Source: Paraglaciecola polaris LMG 21857
GTDB taxonomy: Bacteria > Pseudomonadota > Gammaproteobacteria > Enterobacterales > Alteromonadaceae
Reading direction: 5' to 3'
DNA length: 64,000 nt
Assembly (NCBI RefSeq): GCF_000315055.1
Contig: NZ_BAER01000038.1
Span: 1-64,000 of the forward strand
Shown here: piece after piece, positions 57,365-64,000 of the stretch
How positions within the stretch are numbered: the first letter of the stretch is position 1
Layout of the letters: each line of letters begins with the position of its first letter
Program-made: the position numbers and the translations under genes
Notes under the pieces: generated by a model
Databases searched by the model: none
The model's input: the letters and a program-made list of their open reading frames with translations, nothing else
What the model was told of the DNA's origin: nothing

Positions 57365-57955
57365 TTAAGACGCAATATCAATGCCGATATTGCTCATGCC
57401 TTCACCAATAGCGATTTCTTTTAATGCCTTACAGGTCTCGCCATTTTTTGGACTGTTTGCTAATAAGGTCAGTAATTCCTGCTGAATTTCTATTTCCCAT
57501 TGCATGAGTGGGTGCTGCTTAATTTCTTCATCACTTATTTCTACGTCAGAGGTCGCTTCAATGAAGGCTTCAACTGTGCCTTGGGCTAACTTACTGACTA
57601 CAACCGCGCCTTGTAAGTCTTCTTCCATTAATAACAAGATAATCGCCGACATCGACATCGCGGTATCTATGGCTGGGTAAACGCCAATCGTGTCAAAATC
57701 ATTTGGGTCGGGCACAGATGCTTCGACTTTTTCAAGCTGTGCGGCAAGATTAATTTTGGTTTTTGGGTGAGCAAGCCACTCCCATATGATATTCAAGCTA
57801 TTGCGATATGGACTCGGATCAGCGAATTCTGTTGCTTCACAAAACAGCTGATAGTTAGGTAACATTCTTTCTAATAATGCTGCCGAAAAGGCCACTGCTG
57901 GCCAAGATTCTAATTCTCTAACTTGCTGAAAAATAGTTAGTTTATTGTCTTTCAT
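57365..57955 (-). CDS. yjaG: DUF416 protein, YjaG family
   Basis: A 196-residue soluble, largely helical protein: SWPAVAFSAALLERMLPNYQLF, NSLNIIWEWLAHPKTKINLAAQLEK, and YPAIDTAMSMSAIILLL match the YjaG/DUF416 family. Function is not established. Lies convergent with rsmD (three bases apart) and 22 bases after the MarC-family gene on the same strand. Confidence 0.9.
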   Translation of the reverse strand: MKDNKLTIFQQVRELESWPAVAFSAALLERMLPNYQLFCEATEFADPSPYRNSLNIIWEWLAHPKTKINLAAQLEKVEASVPDPNDFDTIGVYPAIDTAMSMSAIILLLMEEDLQGAVVVSKLAQGTVEAFIEATSDVEISDEEIKQHPLMQWEIEIQQELLTLLANSPKNGETCKALKEIAIGEGMSNIGIDIAS

Positions 57956-57977
57956 TTTTGCCTCATTGTTTCGCAGT

Positions 57978-58568
57978 CTAAACTAGCGAATAAAATTGTC
58001 CGATGCCATCTAACAGCATTTGAATTGAAATCATGATTAGGATCATACCCATTAAACGCTCGATGGCGATGAGTCCCCGTTCGCCAAGTACGCGATGAAA
58101 TAAATTGGAAAACATTAAAATAACCGCAGTCACAAACCAAGCTGCGAGTAGCGCAAGCGACCAATCAAGCATGCGACTATGATCCTGATTGGCTAATAAT
58201 ATTAACGCCGCGAGAATAGATGGTCCCGCAATCATAGGAATGGCCAAGGGCACAATAAAAGGTTCTTCTCCGGCGGGTAGACCGGTAACACCGCCGGGTT
58301 GAGGGAAAATCATTTTAAGAGCAATTAAAAATAGAATGATGCCGCCAGCAATACTGACCGTTTCTTGTTTCACACTCAGAAAGTCTAAGACCGCTTGACC
58401 GCTAAACAAGAAGCCCATCATGATCAGCAGCGAAAATATTAATTCACGGATTAGAACGATGCGCCGACGCTTCGGCTCAATGCTTTTCAAAACGGACATG
58501 AATACAGGCAAGTTACCTAGGGGATCCATGATCAAAAATAATGTAATGGCCGCTGACCAAGTATCCAT
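57978..58568 (-). CDS. yhgN: MarC/YhgN-family membrane protein
   Basis: A 196-residue inner-membrane protein with about six helices. It starts DTWSAAITLFLIMDPLGNLPVF, the hallmark of the MarC family, with GLPAGEEPFIVPLAIPMIAGPSILAALILL in the middle. E. coli YhgN has 197 residues. The transported substrate, if any, is not known. The start is ATG 58568; an upstream frame start at 58640 adds 24 residues unlike the family. Confidence 0.9.
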   Translation of the reverse strand: MDTWSAAITLFLIMDPLGNLPVFMSVLKSIEPKRRRIVLIRELIFSLLIMMGFLFSGQAVLDFLSVKQETVSIAGGIILFLIALKMIFPQPGGVTGLPAGEEPFIVPLAIPMIAGPSILAALILLANQDHSRMLDWSLALLAAWFVTAVILMFSNLFHRVLGERGLIAIERLMGMILIMISIQMLLDGIGQFYSLV

Positions 58569-58794
58569 AGAGTTACTCTGTTGCTGATGATTTGTGGAAA
58601 AGGAAAATTTGCATGTCAGTGTATAACATATGCGAAGCACCGCCCATCTGATTGAAACATTTATCTATTTTTATTAATTCATGACATCAAGCGTCAATTG
58701 GATAAATTATTTGCTATGGTTGGTATTTATAATTGGGTTAACGAATAGCACCTAGGCCGTTAAGCGGCATTTCAACGTAAATAAGGAACAAAAA

Positions 58795-58977
58795 ATGAGT
58801 GTGATGACAGTCGATGAGGTAGCAGAATTTTTGGGTGTGGAAGCGATTCGAGTAGAACGCTTAGAACGTGAAAGTTTACTTATCGCCATTGAAAAAGACG
58901 CACAGGGTAAGCCGCTGTTTAATTCCGCCGATGTTGAAAAATACAAAGTGCTCGCCCAAAGATTAGGTGGACTGTAG
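58795..58977 (+). CDS. Small helix-turn-helix DNA-binding protein
   Basis: A 60-residue protein: MTVDEVAEFLGVEAIRVERLERESLLIAIEKDAQGKPLFNSADVEKYKVL has the shape of a winged-helix (MerR/excisionase-like) DNA-binding unit, with the helix-turn-helix at about 4-26 (quoted parts: VDEVAEFLGVEAIRVERLE; GKPLFNSADVEKYK). AAGGAA is well placed before the ATG. A TATAAT hexamer lies about 65 bases upstream. No phage genes are near, so it is more likely a small chromosomal regulator than an excisionase. Target unknown. Confidence 0.78.
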   Translation: MSVMTVDEVAEFLGVEAIRVERLERESLLIAIEKDAQGKPLFNSADVEKYKVLAQRLGGL

Positions 58978-59082
58978 CTTGTAAGCCCACCTAATTTCTC
59001 ATTGAATAACCTAGGTATCGATTCACTGATACTTAAGTGACGCTCATTAATGCTTTTTATGCACAAACAGCTGTGTGTTTTA

Positions 59083-60369
59083 TTACTCTTCTAGCAAGGC
59101 TCGAGCGATAGTTCGAATGCCCATAGCGGAAGCGCCAGCAGGTGAATAAGCATCAGCACTATCATTAAAAGCGGCTGCCAGATCCATATGTAACCAGCCC
59201 TGTGCCCCTTCTCTTACAAAGCGCGATAAGAACCCTGCTGCATTAGATGCGCCACCCGCTCCCCCGCCTTTTTGTGCTCGGCTATTTGCCGTATCAGCGT
59301 AATTAGACGGACACTTTTCCTGATGCCAGGTCTCCAACGGTAATGGCCAAGCCAGTTCATTTTCTTCGCTGGCATAACCAAGCATGCGCTGCATGAGATT
59401 TTTGTCCAAGGCGAAAAAGGCATTGTAGTCACGACCTAACGCTGCGCTTGCTGCTCCGGTCAGGGTTGCTGCATCGATAATCAGCGGGGCTTGAGTTTCA
59501 CATGCAGCCATTAAACCGTCGGCTAATACTAATCGTCCTTCGGCATCGGTATTGACTATCTCGACAGTGGTGCCATTTTTATAGGTGATAACATCTCCCA
59601 ACTTATAGGCATGTCCACTGATCAAGTTTTCGGCACAGCATAAATACAGTTTTACCCGTTTATTCAAGCCTTGCATGATAGCCAAACCCAAGCCCCCAGT
59701 GACCATAGCAGCTCCGCCCATATCGCATTTCATGTGCAACATACCTTCGCTGCTTTTAATACTGTAACCACCGCTGTCAAATGTGATGCCTTTGCCCACT
59801 AGTGCTGCGCTGACCGGAGCTAAGGGGTCACCCGTTGGGTTGTAATCCACCTCTAACATAACCGGGGGGCGCACGCTGCCGCGTCCGACGTTGTACAAGC
59901 CAAACCATTGCTGTTCGACTAATTCTTCACCGGTCCATTGCTTGGCACTCACGTGGCTAGGACTCAAGCTGGTTAACCATTCGGTACTGCTATTGGCCAA
60001 TTTTTCTGGAGATAAATCTTCCGGAGTCGCATTGGTTTGATTGCGAGTGAACACTAATGCTTGGTAACGTTGGATTAATTCGTTGCTGTGCTCGTCGTCA
60101 GCCCACTGGATATGGTGCTGCTTTTTGGTGTTAGTGAAGCTACAGGCAAAAGCCCATTGTTGTTCGATATGCCACTTGCCGCATAAAGTAACGAAATCTA
60201 AATTCAAACCGTCTAGAATGCGCGCAGCACGGCGTATGGTTCGATATTGATGAGCATCATCAGATAACAGGTGGATCGTGGCGCTTTCATTGTCAAACGA
60301 CACCAGTGCATTTTTACCCCAATGGGCGGATGCTGGTGAAGTAGACAGTTGAATTGAAAGTCGAGACAT
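59083..60369 (-). CDS. pepB: Aminopeptidase B (leucyl aminopeptidase family M17)
   Basis: A 428-residue cytosolic zinc/manganese peptidase. The metal and catalytic residues are in GKGITFDSGGYSIK, CDMGGAAMVTG and the M17 signature NTDAEGRLVLADGL. The length and N-terminal region fit PepB (427 residues in E. coli) rather than the longer PepA. It releases N-terminal residues from peptides. AGGAG precedes the ATG. Divergent from sfsA. Confidence 0.92.
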   Translation of the reverse strand: MSRLSIQLSTSPASAHWGKNALVSFDNESATIHLLSDDAHQYRTIRRAARILDGLNLDFVTLCGKWHIEQQWAFACSFTNTKKQHHIQWADDEHSNELIQRYQALVFTRNQTNATPEDLSPEKLANSSTEWLTSLSPSHVSAKQWTGEELVEQQWFGLYNVGRGSVRPPVMLEVDYNPTGDPLAPVSAALVGKGITFDSGGYSIKSSEGMLHMKCDMGGAAMVTGGLGLAIMQGLNKRVKLYLCCAENLISGHAYKLGDVITYKNGTTVEIVNTDAEGRLVLADGLMAACETQAPLIIDAATLTGAASAALGRDYNAFFALDKNLMQRMLGYASEENELAWPLPLETWHQEKCPSNYADTANSRAQKGGGAGGASNAAGFLSRFVREGAQGWLHMDLAAAFNDSADAYSPAGASAMGIRTIARALLEE

Positions 60370-60437
60370 AAAACACTCCTAAGAGAAAGTAAGCAAATGG
60401 CGTAATAATTTTGTGACGATAAACAATATGGTGAAAA

Positions 60438-61142
60438 ATGCAATTTAATAACAGTTTGATTAAAGGCGTATTGATTAAACGTTACAAGCGGTTTTTAGCA
60501 GATGTGACACTGGAAAACGGTCAAGAAGTGATAGCACATTGTCCTAATACTGGTGCTATGACAGGGTGTGCAGAGGCTAATATGCAGGTTTGGTTGAGCC
60601 CAAGTAATAACCCAAAACGAAAACTCGACTATACTTGGCAGATAGGAATTACGGCTAAAGGGCACTGGTTAGGTATCAATACCAACAATGCGAACAAGGT
60701 AGTGGGTGAAGCATTGGAGCAACAGCGTATTCCCGAGCTGGGTGAATATGATTCCATTCAACCAGAAGTACGTTTTGGACATGAAAACAGCCGAGTTGAT
60801 TTTCTATTAACGGGTGATGGGCAAAAGGATTGTTACCTTGAAGTGAAGTCGGTGACTTTGCTTGAGGGGGAACAGGGTTATTTTCCGGATGCAAAAACGG
60901 TACGTGGGCAAAAACACTTACGTGAATTGACGTCTATGGTTGAGCAAGGAAATCGAGCAGTATTGCTTTTTTGTGTTCAGCATACCGGTATCCGTAGTGT
61001 AAAAGTTGCTGGCCATATTGATCCTAAATATGCGCAATGTTTTATACAAGCGTTAGCTGAGGGAGTGGAAGTTATGGCATACTCGTGTGATATCGACGAA
61101 CAAAATATTACGCTAAATCAAAGGCTCCCTGTCATTACATAA
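60438..61142 (+). CDS. sfsA: SfsA, sugar fermentation stimulation protein homologue
   Basis: A 234-residue protein with the SfsA pattern: LIKGVLIKRYKRFLADVTLENGQEVIAHCPNTGAM at the start (parts quoted: KRYKRFLADVTLENG; AHCPNTGAM), RVDFLLTG, CYLEVKSVTLLEGEQGYFPDA and RGQKHLREL. The late part resembles a nuclease-like fold; SfsA was named for an effect on maltose use in E. coli, and its function remains unclear. It precedes dksA, as in E. coli. Confidence 0.94.
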   Translation: MQFNNSLIKGVLIKRYKRFLADVTLENGQEVIAHCPNTGAMTGCAEANMQVWLSPSNNPKRKLDYTWQIGITAKGHWLGINTNNANKVVGEALEQQRIPELGEYDSIQPEVRFGHENSRVDFLLTGDGQKDCYLEVKSVTLLEGEQGYFPDAKTVRGQKHLRELTSMVEQGNRAVLLFCVQHTGIRSVKVAGHIDPKYAQCFIQALAEGVEVMAYSCDIDEQNITLNQRLPVIT

Positions 61143-61307
61143 AATAAAAGTTGATTTTTTCACCGACGACGCCATATTGCCCGTCGTAATTTGGTTTTTA
61201 GCATTTACAGCAGGTCAGTGGGCAAAATTGCCAGCGGTATTTCTTTCTGTTATACATACCCGCTTGCACAAAACCGTCCTGTGCTCGTAGTTAAGGAGAA
61301 TTGGCTG

Positions 61308-61757
61308 ATGCCAACAGGAAACACGATGAAAACACTCGGATTATTAGCCTTAGCTGGTCTTACTCCCTATCAGGAGAAAGCAGGCGAGGAATACATGAAT
61401 GATAAACAAATGGAGCATTTCCGTTTGTTGTTAAAAGCATGGCGTGACCAGTTGCGTCAAGAGGTTGACCGCACTGTGCATCATATGCAAGATGAAGCGG
61501 CTAACTTCCCAGACCCTGTCGATCGGGCTGCCCAAGAAGAAGAGTTCAGCATTGAATTGCGCACGCGTGACCGCGAACGCAAATTGATTAAGAAGATCGA
61601 GAAAACCCTCAAGCGTATTGAAGAAGACGATTTCGGCTTCTGTGATACCTGTGGTATTGAAATCGGTGTAAGACGGTTAGAAGCACGGCCTACTGCTGAT
61701 TTATGTATCGATTGTAAGACTCTGGCTGAAATTAAAGAAAAACAGCTGCAAGGTTAA
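61308..61757 (+). CDS. dksA: RNA polymerase-binding regulator DksA
   Basis: A 149-residue protein. The coiled-coil tip carries [11 protein letters not shown] (about 72-82), whose aspartates act in the secondary channel of RNA polymerase; a zinc finger with CDTC and CIDC follows (about 112-138). It works with ppGpp in the stringent response. The start is ATG 61308 with AAGGAG upstream; the frame is open 39 codons further but that part has no similarity. It is ended by a strong terminator before gluQRS. Confidence 0.96.
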   Translation: MPTGNTMKTLGLLALAGLTPYQEKAGEEYMNDKQMEHFRLLLKAWRDQLRQEVDRTVHHMQDEAANFPDPVDRAAQEEEFSIELRTRDRERKLIKKIEKTLKRIEEDDFGFCDTCGIEIGVRRLEARPTADLCIDCKTLAEIKEKQLQG

Positions 61758-61773
61758 TTCCTAGCATTGTTAA

Positions 61774-61799
61774 GAAAGCTGCTCAGTGCAGCTTTTTTT
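61774..61799 (+). terminator. Terminator after dksA
   Basis: AAAGCTGC (61775-61782) pairs with GCAGCTTT (61788-61795) across TCAGT, followed by T to 61799. A T-rich tail makes it efficient. Confidence 0.92.
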
Positions 61800-61822
61800 A
61801 TGCATATGAATAATCGAGGTCA

Positions 61823-62752
61823 ATGAATTTACCTTTTGTCGAACAACGCCTTAATCAAAGTACTCAGTATGTGGGTCGGTTTGCGCCATCCCCTTCTGGT
61901 CCTTTGCATTTAGGCTCATTAGTCGCCGCGCTGGGCAGTTATTTACGTGCCCGTCAATTGGGTGGCAAGTGGCTATTACGTATTGAAGATATTGACCCTC
62001 CCAGAGAGCAATCGGGCGCCACGGAACGTATTCAAACCACGTTAGCCTGCCATGGTTTAATATGGGACGATGAGGTTGTGTATCAGCATGATAACCACAG
62101 CCATTATGAGCAAGCATTAACAGCATTATTCGTAAATGGTCATAGTTATTACTGCCAATGTACTCGTAAAGAGCGTTTAGCCAATCCCCAGGGGCAACGA
62201 TGCCCATGTGCAGAATTAATACTTGCCCCAAGCACCAGCGCCATAGTTTTGCGTAATTCACTTGGGATCACTGAAATGAATGACCTACTACTAGGGCAGA
62301 TCAGTTTTGGTGAAGAGGCGAAAGAGGATTTTATTTTACGTCGTAAAGACGGTTTATATGCATACCAGTTGGCGGTTGTTGTGGATGATATTCACGCTGG
62401 AGTAACCGAAGTGGTGCGTGGCGCAGACATTTTACCCGCCACAGCTTATCAATTGGCGCTGTACCGATTATTCGAGCGATCACCGCCAGTTTATCTGCAT
62501 TTACCCTTAGTACTGGGTGAGAATAATCAAAAACTAAGTAAACAGAATCACGCTCCGGCATTGATAAATACAAATGCTCGGCGTAATTTATGCACCGCGT
62601 TAGGCTTTCTCGGTCTGAAAGCGTCGGCCAATATGAATGATGCTCCCGTGGATGAAATATTAGCTTGGGCAACGCATAACTGGAACGTGACGCTAATCGC
62701 TGATAAAGCGAATGCGTTTGGCAATAGAATTGACGCGTCAGACAGTATATGA
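61823..62752 (+). CDS. gluQRS: Glutamyl-Q tRNA(Asp) synthetase
   Basis: A 309-residue paralogue of the catalytic half of glutamyl-tRNA synthetase; it attaches glutamate to queuosine in tRNA(Asp). The HIGH-like motif is PSGPLHLGSL, the KMSKS-like motif is KLSKQN, and zinc ligands are in YYCQCTRKE and CPC (about 113-133). No anticodon-binding domain is present, as expected. It uses queuosine, whose last synthesis step (QueG) is also encoded in the window. Downstream pcnB lies in the same reading frame. Confidence 0.95.
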   Translation: MNLPFVEQRLNQSTQYVGRFAPSPSGPLHLGSLVAALGSYLRARQLGGKWLLRIEDIDPPREQSGATERIQTTLACHGLIWDDEVVYQHDNHSHYEQALTALFVNGHSYYCQCTRKERLANPQGQRCPCAELILAPSTSAIVLRNSLGITEMNDLLLGQISFGEEAKEDFILRRKDGLYAYQLAVVVDDIHAGVTEVVRGADILPATAYQLALYRLFERSPPVYLHLPLVLGENNQKLSKQNHAPALINTNARRNLCTALGFLGLKASANMNDAPVDEILAWATHNWNVTLIADKANAFGNRIDASDSI

Positions 62753-62806
62753 TCACACGCGTTAAAAACCCTACTATGGGTAAACCGTCATCATGGAGCT
62801 GAACTT

Positions 62807-64000
62807 ATTATTTCTCGTGTAATCAACAAGGTAAAAGAAGCGTTTAAAAGCACGCCGAGCATTACTAAACCCACTCTTGTTGCCAATATAATTCCTCGTG
62901 CTGAGCACCCTGTGTCACGCAGTGATATCAGTGATAATGCCCTCAAGGTACTTTATCGTTTGCATAACAACGGCTTTCAAGCTTACTTGGTCGGTGGTTG
63001 TGTACGAGACATTTTATTGGGTAAAGAACCCAAAGACTTTGACGTGACGACGGATGCAACACCCGAGCAGGTTAAAGAGTTATTCAGAAATTGTCGCCTT
63101 ATTGGGCGTAGGTTTCGGTTAGCCCATGTGGTTTTTGGTCGAGAAATTATTGAAGTAGCAACTTTTCGAGGTCATCACCCTAATCAAGATGAAGAGGCTA
63201 AAGACAACTTAAGTAAACAAAGTGATCACGGTCAATTATTGCGTGACAACGTTTTCGGCAGCATTGAAGAAGACGCAGAGCGTCGAGACTTTACCGTCAA
63301 TGCCATGTATTACAATATTGCAGACTTTAGTATTCATGACTTTGCTAAGGGTATGCAGGCCATTGAAAAACGTGAAATTAGCATGATTGGGGACCCTGCG
63401 ACACGCTATCGAGAAGATCCTGTTCGTATGTTGCGTGCTGTCCGCTTCGCCGTTAAGTTGGGCATGAAAATTAGCCCTGATACGGCAAATCCCATGTACG
63501 AACTTGCTCCTTTGATGGCTAATATTCCCTCTGCACGTTTATTTGAAGAAGTACTTAAGCTGCTGCTTTCAGGTCAAGGCCTAGAAACATACAAACTGCT
63601 GAATGAATTTAATTTATTTGAGCAGTTATTCCCACAATTAGGGCCGTTGTTAAAAACACAGAATAGCCGTGAGTTAGCATTTATAGAACAAGTGCTGATG
63701 AACACAGATAACCGTATCAATTCAGACATGAAAGTTACCCCCGCTTTCATCTTCGCCGCTTTATTGTGGTATCCATTAGAAGAGCGTTGTCAGCAGCATA
63801 TGGTAGAGGGTGGACTCAATCACTTTGATGCTTTTAATTTGGCACTAAGTGACGTGTTACACCGCCAGATACAACGTATTATGATCCCCAAGCGCTTTAC
63901 TATTACCGTGCGGGAAATTTGGCAGTTACAGCAACGATTGCCAAAACGTTATGGGCGCAGAGCGTTTCAGATGCTTGAACATCCAAAGTTTAGAGCCGCC
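62807..64000 (+). CDS. pcnB: Poly(A) polymerase I (partial, ATT start)
   Basis: The gene runs off the window; about 398 residues are visible. It adds poly(A) tails to RNA, promoting decay. Seen: IPRAEHPVSRSDISDNALKVLYRL, VGGCVRDILLGKEPKDFDVTTDATPEQVKELF with the nucleotidyl-transferase aspartates, RRFRLAHVVFG, VATFRGHH, SIEEDAERRDFTVNAMYY and YREDPVRMLRAVRFA (quoted as separate landmarks). Between the gluQRS stop and the conserved core there is no in-frame ATG, GTG or TTG at the right place. The frame reads ATT ATT TCT CGT GTA at 62807-62821, with GGAG (62795-62798) eight bases before the first ATT. E. coli pcnB is known to start at AUU. Either ATT (62807 or 62810) could be used. Confidence 0.9.
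   Translation, partial: MISRVINKVKEAFKSTPSITKPTLVANIIPRAEHPVSRSDISDNALKVLYRLHNNGFQAYLVGGCVRDILLGKEPKDFDVTTDATPEQVKELFRNCRLIGRRFRLAHVVFGREIIEVATFRGHHPNQDEEAKDNLSKQSDHGQLLRDNVFGSIEEDAERRDFTVNAMYYNIADFSIHDFAKGMQAIEKREISMIGDPATRYREDPVRMLRAVRFAVKLGMKISPDTANPMYELAPLMANIPSARLFEEVLKLLLSGQGLETYKLLNEFNLFEQLFPQLGPLLKTQNSRELAFIEQVLMNTDNRINSDMKVTPAFIFAALLWYPLEERCQQHMVEGGLNHFDAFNLALSDVLHRQIQRIMIPKRFTITVREIWQLQQRLPKRYGRRAFQMLEHPKFRAA

Noticed and set aside
58795-58977. Prophage excisionase
   Set aside because: No integrase, attachment repeats or phage genes nearby.
61191-61307. Extended dksA with 39 extra N-terminal residues
   Set aside because: ATG 61308 has AAGGAG upstream and gives the canonical DksA start.
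62900-62950. A GTG start for pcnB inside the conserved region (at PVSRSD)
   Set aside because: It would remove residues conserved with E. coli and has no ribosome binding site.

Overview
The window looks like chromosomal DNA of a marine gammaproteobacterium of the Alteromonadales, probably close to Alteromonas, Glaciecola or Paraglaciecola. Grounds for this are moderate GC content by eye and the classical gammaproteobacterial order nnr-tsaE-amiB-mutL-miaA-hfq-hflX-hflK-hflC. Also present are ftsY-ftsE-ftsX near rpoH, metJ/metF, dksA-gluQRS-pcnB, and several families typical of Alteromonas and Shewanella relatives (AbgT, DUF2959-, DUF3718- and DUF4112-like proteins, a DPP-IV-type peptidase). 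No rRNA, tRNA, CRISPR array, insertion sequence or prophage was seen. The genus is an inference from gene content.

Layout. 1-3.4 kb: the last 13 codons of tuf with a terminator, a small periplasmic binding protein, a Tas-like aldo/keto reductase and glutaryl-CoA dehydrogenase. 3.35-8.33 kb (minus strand): a compact four-gene operon. It encodes a coiled-coil protein, a membrane protein with a periplasmic OmpA domain, a Ras/Rab-like small GTPase and a GGDEF-EAL protein. This is the most unusual part of the window. 8.5-15.6 kb: an AbgT transporter, hemH with a DUF4112 gene, a frameshifted double-domain solute-binding protein, two glutathione transferases and a DUF3859 gene. 15.7-27.1 kb (minus): a PAS-GAF-GGDEF cyclase, then the hflC..nnr housekeeping cluster. 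27.1-36.2 kb: queG, a CheW-like singleton, trmN6, an NAD(P)-binding protein, a DPP-IV-type peptidase, a PH-domain protein, a threonine-dehydratase-like enzyme and the agmatine pathway pair aguA-aguB. 36.2-49.8 kb: small envelope proteins, ribA, a 7TM-PAS-GGDEF-EAL protein, selO, cytochrome c, metJ/metF with met boxes, yihY, proline iminopeptidase and dtd. 49.9-64 kb: an acetyltransferase-thioesterase fusion, rpoH, an EAL-HDOD protein, ftsX-ftsE-ftsY, a frameshifted rsmD, DUF416, a MarC protein, a small HTH protein, pepB, sfsA, dksA, gluQRS and the 5' part of pcnB.

Themes. Cyclic-di-GMP signalling is dense: four proteins carry GGDEF and/or EAL domains (one GGDEF only, two GGDEF-EAL, one EAL-HDOD), and one of them sits in the small-GTPase operon. 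That operon suggests a signalling module that joins a cell-wall-anchored membrane protein, a GTP switch and c-di-GMP turnover. Two genes (the solute-binding protein and rsmD) are each broken by one extra base in a seven-base homopolymer, so sequence error must be excluded before calling them pseudogenes. pcnB has no ATG, GTG or TTG in a usable position and appears to start at ATT, as in Escherichia coli. A perfect FNR-type palindrome lies between rpoH and the EAL-HDOD gene.
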